Shown piece after piece: positions 15,182 to 17,809 of a stretch of 17,809 bases of DNA. Both the position numbers and the translations under genes were made by a program. This DNA comes from CAYYJM01 sp964471755. Its GTDB lineage: Bacteria; Planctomycetota; Planctomycetia; Gemmatales; Gemmataceae. The stretch spans positions 1 through 17,809 of the forward strand of contig CAYYJM010000118.1 of assembly GCA_964471755.1 (NCBI GenBank). The letters are read 5' to 3'. The notes below the pieces were generated by a model. It ran no database searches, had not been told where the DNA came from, and was given only the letters and a program-made list of their open reading frames with translations. How positions within the stretch are numbered: the first letter of the stretch is position 1; the number at the start of each line of letters is the position of its first letter.

Positions 15182-15210
15182 TTGACGATCTGGTTCGCCC
15201 GGCGTATGCT
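15182..15210 (+). promoter_or_regulatory. Good sigma70-like promoter for the dipeptidase/permease operon
   Basis: TTGACG (15182-15187, five of six to consensus) and TATGCT (15205-15210, four of six) are separated by exactly 17 bases. The site lies directly behind the palindrome and 43 bases before the ATG at 15254, giving a leader of about 35-40 bases. It is the best promoter match I see in the window. Confidence 0.6.
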
Positions 15211-15253
15211 CGCCGTCTGACCCGCTAACCTCCCTCCAACCCGAGCCAATCCC

Positions 15254-16321
15254 ATGTTCTTCGACGCACACCTGGACCTCGCCTGGAACGCCATCGACTG
15301 GAACCGCGATCTGACCCTACCGGTCCACCGCATTCGTGCCGTCGAGCGCGAACAGGGCCTGACACACAAGGGCCGTGGCGAGGGGACCGTGTCGTTCCAC
15401 GCTCTCCGCCAGGGCGGCGTCTTCACCTTCGTCGCCACGCTCCTGGCCCGCACTCTGCGTGAAAGCCAGACGCCCGCCTTTCGTCGCTACGAACACATGG
15501 AAGCCGCCCACGCCGTCGCCTGGGGCCAGCTCCACTACTACAAGGCGATGGAACGTCGGGGAGTCCTCCGGCCCATCCGCAACGCGAAGGAACTCCAGCA
15601 GCACATGGCCACGCGCGGCGAGGGGCAGCCGCTCGGCTACATCCTCAGCATGGAAGGAGCCGATCCGGTCCTGAGCCCCGACGAACTCGGCGACTGGTAC
15701 GCTGCCGGTCTGCGCATCATCGGCCCGGCCCATTACGGCCCCAGTCCCTACGCCCACGGCACCGGCACCATCGGCGGCCTCTTCCCTCAGGGGCCGGCCC
15801 TGCTCCGCGAGATGGAACGGCTCGGCATCCTCCTCGACGTGACCCATCTCGCCGACCAGGCCTTTGACGAGGCGATGGATCTCTATCAGGGGCCTGTCCT
15901 GGCCAGCCATCACAATTGCCGGGCCCTCGTCCCTGATCAGCGGCAGCTCACCGACGAGCAGATCAAGCGTCTCGTCGCACGCGGAGCCGTCATCGGTGCG
16001 GCCTTCGACACCTGGATGCTCTACCCGAACTGGGTCCGTGGCGAGACGCGGCCCGACACGGCCGGCGTAACCATCGCCACGGTCGTCGATCACATCGACC
16101 ACGTCTGCCAGCTGGCCGGTAACGCCCGGCACATCGCCATCGGCACCGACCTCGATGGCGGCTTCGGTCGCGAGCAGTCGCCGGCCGATCTCGACACGAT
16201 CGCCGATCTGGTCAAGCTCCGGCCGCTGCTCGAGGCACGCGGCTACAGTGCCGAGGACATCCACGGCATCTTCGAGGGGAACTGGGTCCGCTTCTTCACC
16301 GACGCCTGGCGCGGCAAATGA
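15254..16321 (+). CDS. Membrane dipeptidase-like zinc peptidase, M19 (renal dipeptidase) family
   Basis: This 355-residue protein is an M19-family metallopeptidase, which cleaves dipeptides (often with broad or D-amino acid tolerance) using a two-zinc site. The metal ligands appear in the expected order: DAHLDLAW (His6, Asp8), SMEGADPV (Glu134, bridging), DVTHLAD (His198), ASHHNCRA (His219 or His220, Arg223) and GTDLDGGFG (Asp299). The length fits the family. No signal peptide is seen, so despite the family name it should act in the cytoplasm. There is no obvious ribosome site before the ATG at 15254, but the sequence DAHLDL right at the start supports it. It overlaps the permease gene by ATGA, which ties peptide cleavage to transport of the products or substrates (inference). 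The precise substrate is unknown. Confidence 0.93.
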   Translation: MFFDAHLDLAWNAIDWNRDLTLPVHRIRAVEREQGLTHKGRGEGTVSFHALRQGGVFTFVATLLARTLRESQTPAFRRYEHMEAAHAVAWGQLHYYKAMERRGVLRPIRNAKELQQHMATRGEGQPLGYILSMEGADPVLSPDELGDWYAAGLRIIGPAHYGPSPYAHGTGTIGGLFPQGPALLREMERLGILLDVTHLADQAFDEAMDLYQGPVLASHHNCRALVPDQRQLTDEQIKRLVARGAVIGAAFDTWMLYPNWVRGETRPDTAGVTIATVVDHIDHVCQLAGNARHIAIGTDLDGGFGREQSPADLDTIADLVKLRPLLEARGYSAEDIHGIFEGNWVRFFTDAWRGK

Positions 16322-17754
16322 GCGACGCTTCGCAGGACGCCGCGCCGCTGGGCCGACACTTCGGCCTGTTGCAGGCCGTGGCCATGAACGTGACGATGGT
16401 CGTCGGTGCTGGCGTCTTCATCACGATTCCGTTCATGCTACGCGAACTGCCCGGGCCGTACGCCCTGCTCGGCTGGCTGGCCGCCGGCGGACTCATCCTG
16501 CTCGACGGCCTGATCTGGTCCGAACTCGCCGCCGCCTTTCCCAGTTCGGGCGGCTCGGCCCGCTATCTGCTGGAGTGCTTCGGCCCACGTTCCTGGGGCC
16601 GACTGTTCGCCTTCCTGTTCATCTGGCAGTTTCTGCTCTCCGGCCCGCTGGAGATCGCCTCCGGTCTGATCGCCCTGGACACGTTCTCGCAGGCTCTCAG
16701 CCCGGACTGGAAGGAGTTCAACGCCGCCTGGACGATCAACGTGCCGCTCTGGGCTGAGCAGGGCGTCGGCCTGACGATCAGTCCGGGCCGTGTCCTGGCC
16801 GCGTGCATCGGCCTTGGCGTCCTGGCCCTGCTCTACCGCAATCTCGGCGAACTCCGCCGTCTCATGGTCGCGCTCTGGACGGCCATCCTGCTCATCCTCG
16901 GCTGGGTTCTCGTGGTCGGCTGGATGCACTTCGATCCGGCCCGGGCCTTCGACTTTTCCGGCCCGGCCGGCTCGTTTCCCGAGAATTTTGCCGCCGGCCT
17001 GGGGGGAGCCATGATCCTCGCCGTCTACTCCTATCTCGGCTACTACAACGTCTGCTACATCGGCGACGAGGTTCGCGATCCGGGTCGGACTCTGCCGCGG
17101 GCCGTCCTGCTCAGTGCCCTGATCGTCGTCGTCCTGTTCAGCCTGACGCACCTGGCTTTCCTCGGCGTCGTCTCCTGGCGTGAGATCCCGACGACCGACG
17201 CCGACCTCGCCACGTTCAGCCTGCCGGCGACGTTCATGGCTCGCGTGCATGGCGACTGGGCCGTGGTTCTGGTCACGCTCTGTCTGATGCTGTCGTGTTT
17301 CGGCTCCGTCTTCGCCGGCCTGCTCGGCTACTCACGGATTCCGTACGGAGCCGCGCGAGCCGGCTACTTCTTTGAACCGCTCGCTGCCGTGCATCCGACG
17401 CGTGGCTTCCCGCATCGTTCCTTGCTCGTCGTCGCGGTGCCAACGCTCCTGTGGACGTTCTTCGATCTATCCAGCGTTATCAACGCGATGATCACGACGC
17501 GTATTCTGGAGCAGTTTGCGGCCCAGGTGGTTGGCGTGGTCATCCTGCGCTGGTTCCGGCCGGAACTGCCGCGACCGTTCCGCATCTGGTTCTATCCGCT
17601 GCCGTGCGGCCTGGTCCTGGCCCTGTGGCTCTACCTGTACGTCGCCAGTGGTCTGCTCTACATCCTGCTCGGCCTGGCGACCCTGCTCGCTGGCGTCGTC
17701 GCGTTTCTGATCTGGGCCCGGGCCCGTGGCGGCTGGCCGTTCGTCCCCATTTAG
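16318..17754 (+). CDS. APC-family amino acid permease
   Basis: This 478-residue integral membrane protein is an APC-superfamily amino acid/polyamine permease that takes up, exports or exchanges amino acids. It has about 12 hydrophobic helices. The first contains the unwound-helix signature GAGVFI (residues 30-35) after LLQAVAMNVTMVVG; GGSARY (78-83) and the central LGYYNVCYIGDEVRDPGRTLPRA are also family features. The start ATG lies inside the dipeptidase stop as ATGA, so the pair is translationally coupled. The coupling suggests the permease handles the amino acids or dipeptides that the dipeptidase works on (inference). Substrate and direction cannot be read from the sequence. The TAG stop is inside a hairpin. 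Confidence 0.92.
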   Translation: MSDASQDAAPLGRHFGLLQAVAMNVTMVVGAGVFITIPFMLRELPGPYALLGWLAAGGLILLDGLIWSELAAAFPSSGGSARYLLECFGPRSWGRLFAFLFIWQFLLSGPLEIASGLIALDTFSQALSPDWKEFNAAWTINVPLWAEQGVGLTISPGRVLAACIGLGVLALLYRNLGELRRLMVALWTAILLILGWVLVVGWMHFDPARAFDFSGPAGSFPENFAAGLGGAMILAVYSYLGYYNVCYIGDEVRDPGRTLPRAVLLSALIVVVLFSLTHLAFLGVVSWREIPTTDADLATFSLPATFMARVHGDWAVVLVTLCLMLSCFGSVFAGLLGYSRIPYGAARAGYFFEPLAAVHPTRGFPHRSLLVVAVPTLLWTFFDLSSVINAMITTRILEQFAAQVVGVVILRWFRPELPRPFRIWFYPLPCGLVLALWLYLYVASGLLYILLGLATLLAGVVAFLIWARARGGWPFVPI

Positions 17755-17775
17755 CCGCCGGCAAGCCGGCGGCTA
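17752..17775 (+). terminator. Perfect 11-bp palindrome containing the permease stop codon
   Basis: TAGCCGCCGGC (17752-17762) and its exact reverse complement GCCGGCGGCTA (17765-17775) are split by AA. A usable loop would open the innermost pair, leaving a 10-bp stem. The stem starts with the second T of the final codons and includes the TAG stop. It is followed by TCCCATGTT with no T-run. It probably ends or stabilises the dipeptidase/permease transcript and may be a dispersed repeat copy. Confidence 0.6.
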
Positions 17776-17809
17776 TCCCATGTTAGGAAAGTAATGCACG
17801 GGGAAGCGG

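Noticed and set aside
1..17809. Defence system, prophage, integron or CRISPR array
   Set aside because: I found no nuclease, integrase, transposase, phage gene or regularly spaced direct repeats on either strand.

Overview
The window is 17.8 kb of high-GC bacterial DNA that looks like a planctomycete chromosome, most likely Gemmatales or a relative. This rests on an adjacent DUF1549/DUF1553 gene and DUF1501 gene (a pair strongly expanded in Planctomycetes), several long conserved proteins of planctomycete style, and GC-rich palindromic intergenic repeats. I found no phage, plasmid, transposase, CRISPR or RNA gene. It reads as ordinary chromosome with one signalling gene that stands out.

Layout, left to right. 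(1) 2-2564, plus strand: the end of an operon with a split transketolase (N-terminal half cut by the window edge, C-terminal half overlapping it by ATGA) and an ArnC/GtrB-type glycosyltransferase. This fits surface sugar or lipid-linked glycan synthesis and is followed by a strong hairpin. (2) 2807-5423, plus strand: a two-gene unit of a small two-TM coiled-coil protein and a large membrane-anchored glycerophosphodiester phosphodiesterase. (3) 5434-6273, minus strand: a four-TM protein with a possible PH-like tail, converging on the phosphodiesterase gene. (4) 6274-6724: a gene-free stretch with a long GC-rich inverted repeat. (5) 6725-10450, minus strand: the DUF1549/DUF1553 and DUF1501 genes, coupled in one operon. 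(6) 10697-12103, plus strand: an OprB-type porin. (7) 12255-15090, plus strand: a diadenylate cyclase-like protein with a DacZ/CdaZ architecture (PK_C-like N-terminus plus DAC domain), then a secreted protein of unknown function. (8) 15112-15174: a second large palindrome. (9) 15254-17754, plus strand: an M19 dipeptidase and an APC-family amino acid permease overlapping by ATGA, with a good sigma70-like promoter in front and a hairpin that contains the permease stop codon.

The genes work together in pairs rather than as one pathway: glycan building, phosphodiester lipid turnover at the membrane, the secreted planctomycete DUF pair, outer-membrane uptake by the porin, c-di-AMP signalling, and peptide or amino acid use. 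The most interesting gene is the DAC-domain protein at 12255-13241, because its two signature motifs differ from the canonical ones (DGI for DGA, RHA for RHR) and because it is a mainly archaeal architecture in a planctomycete-like genome. All function calls are made by eye from motifs. No database search was run.
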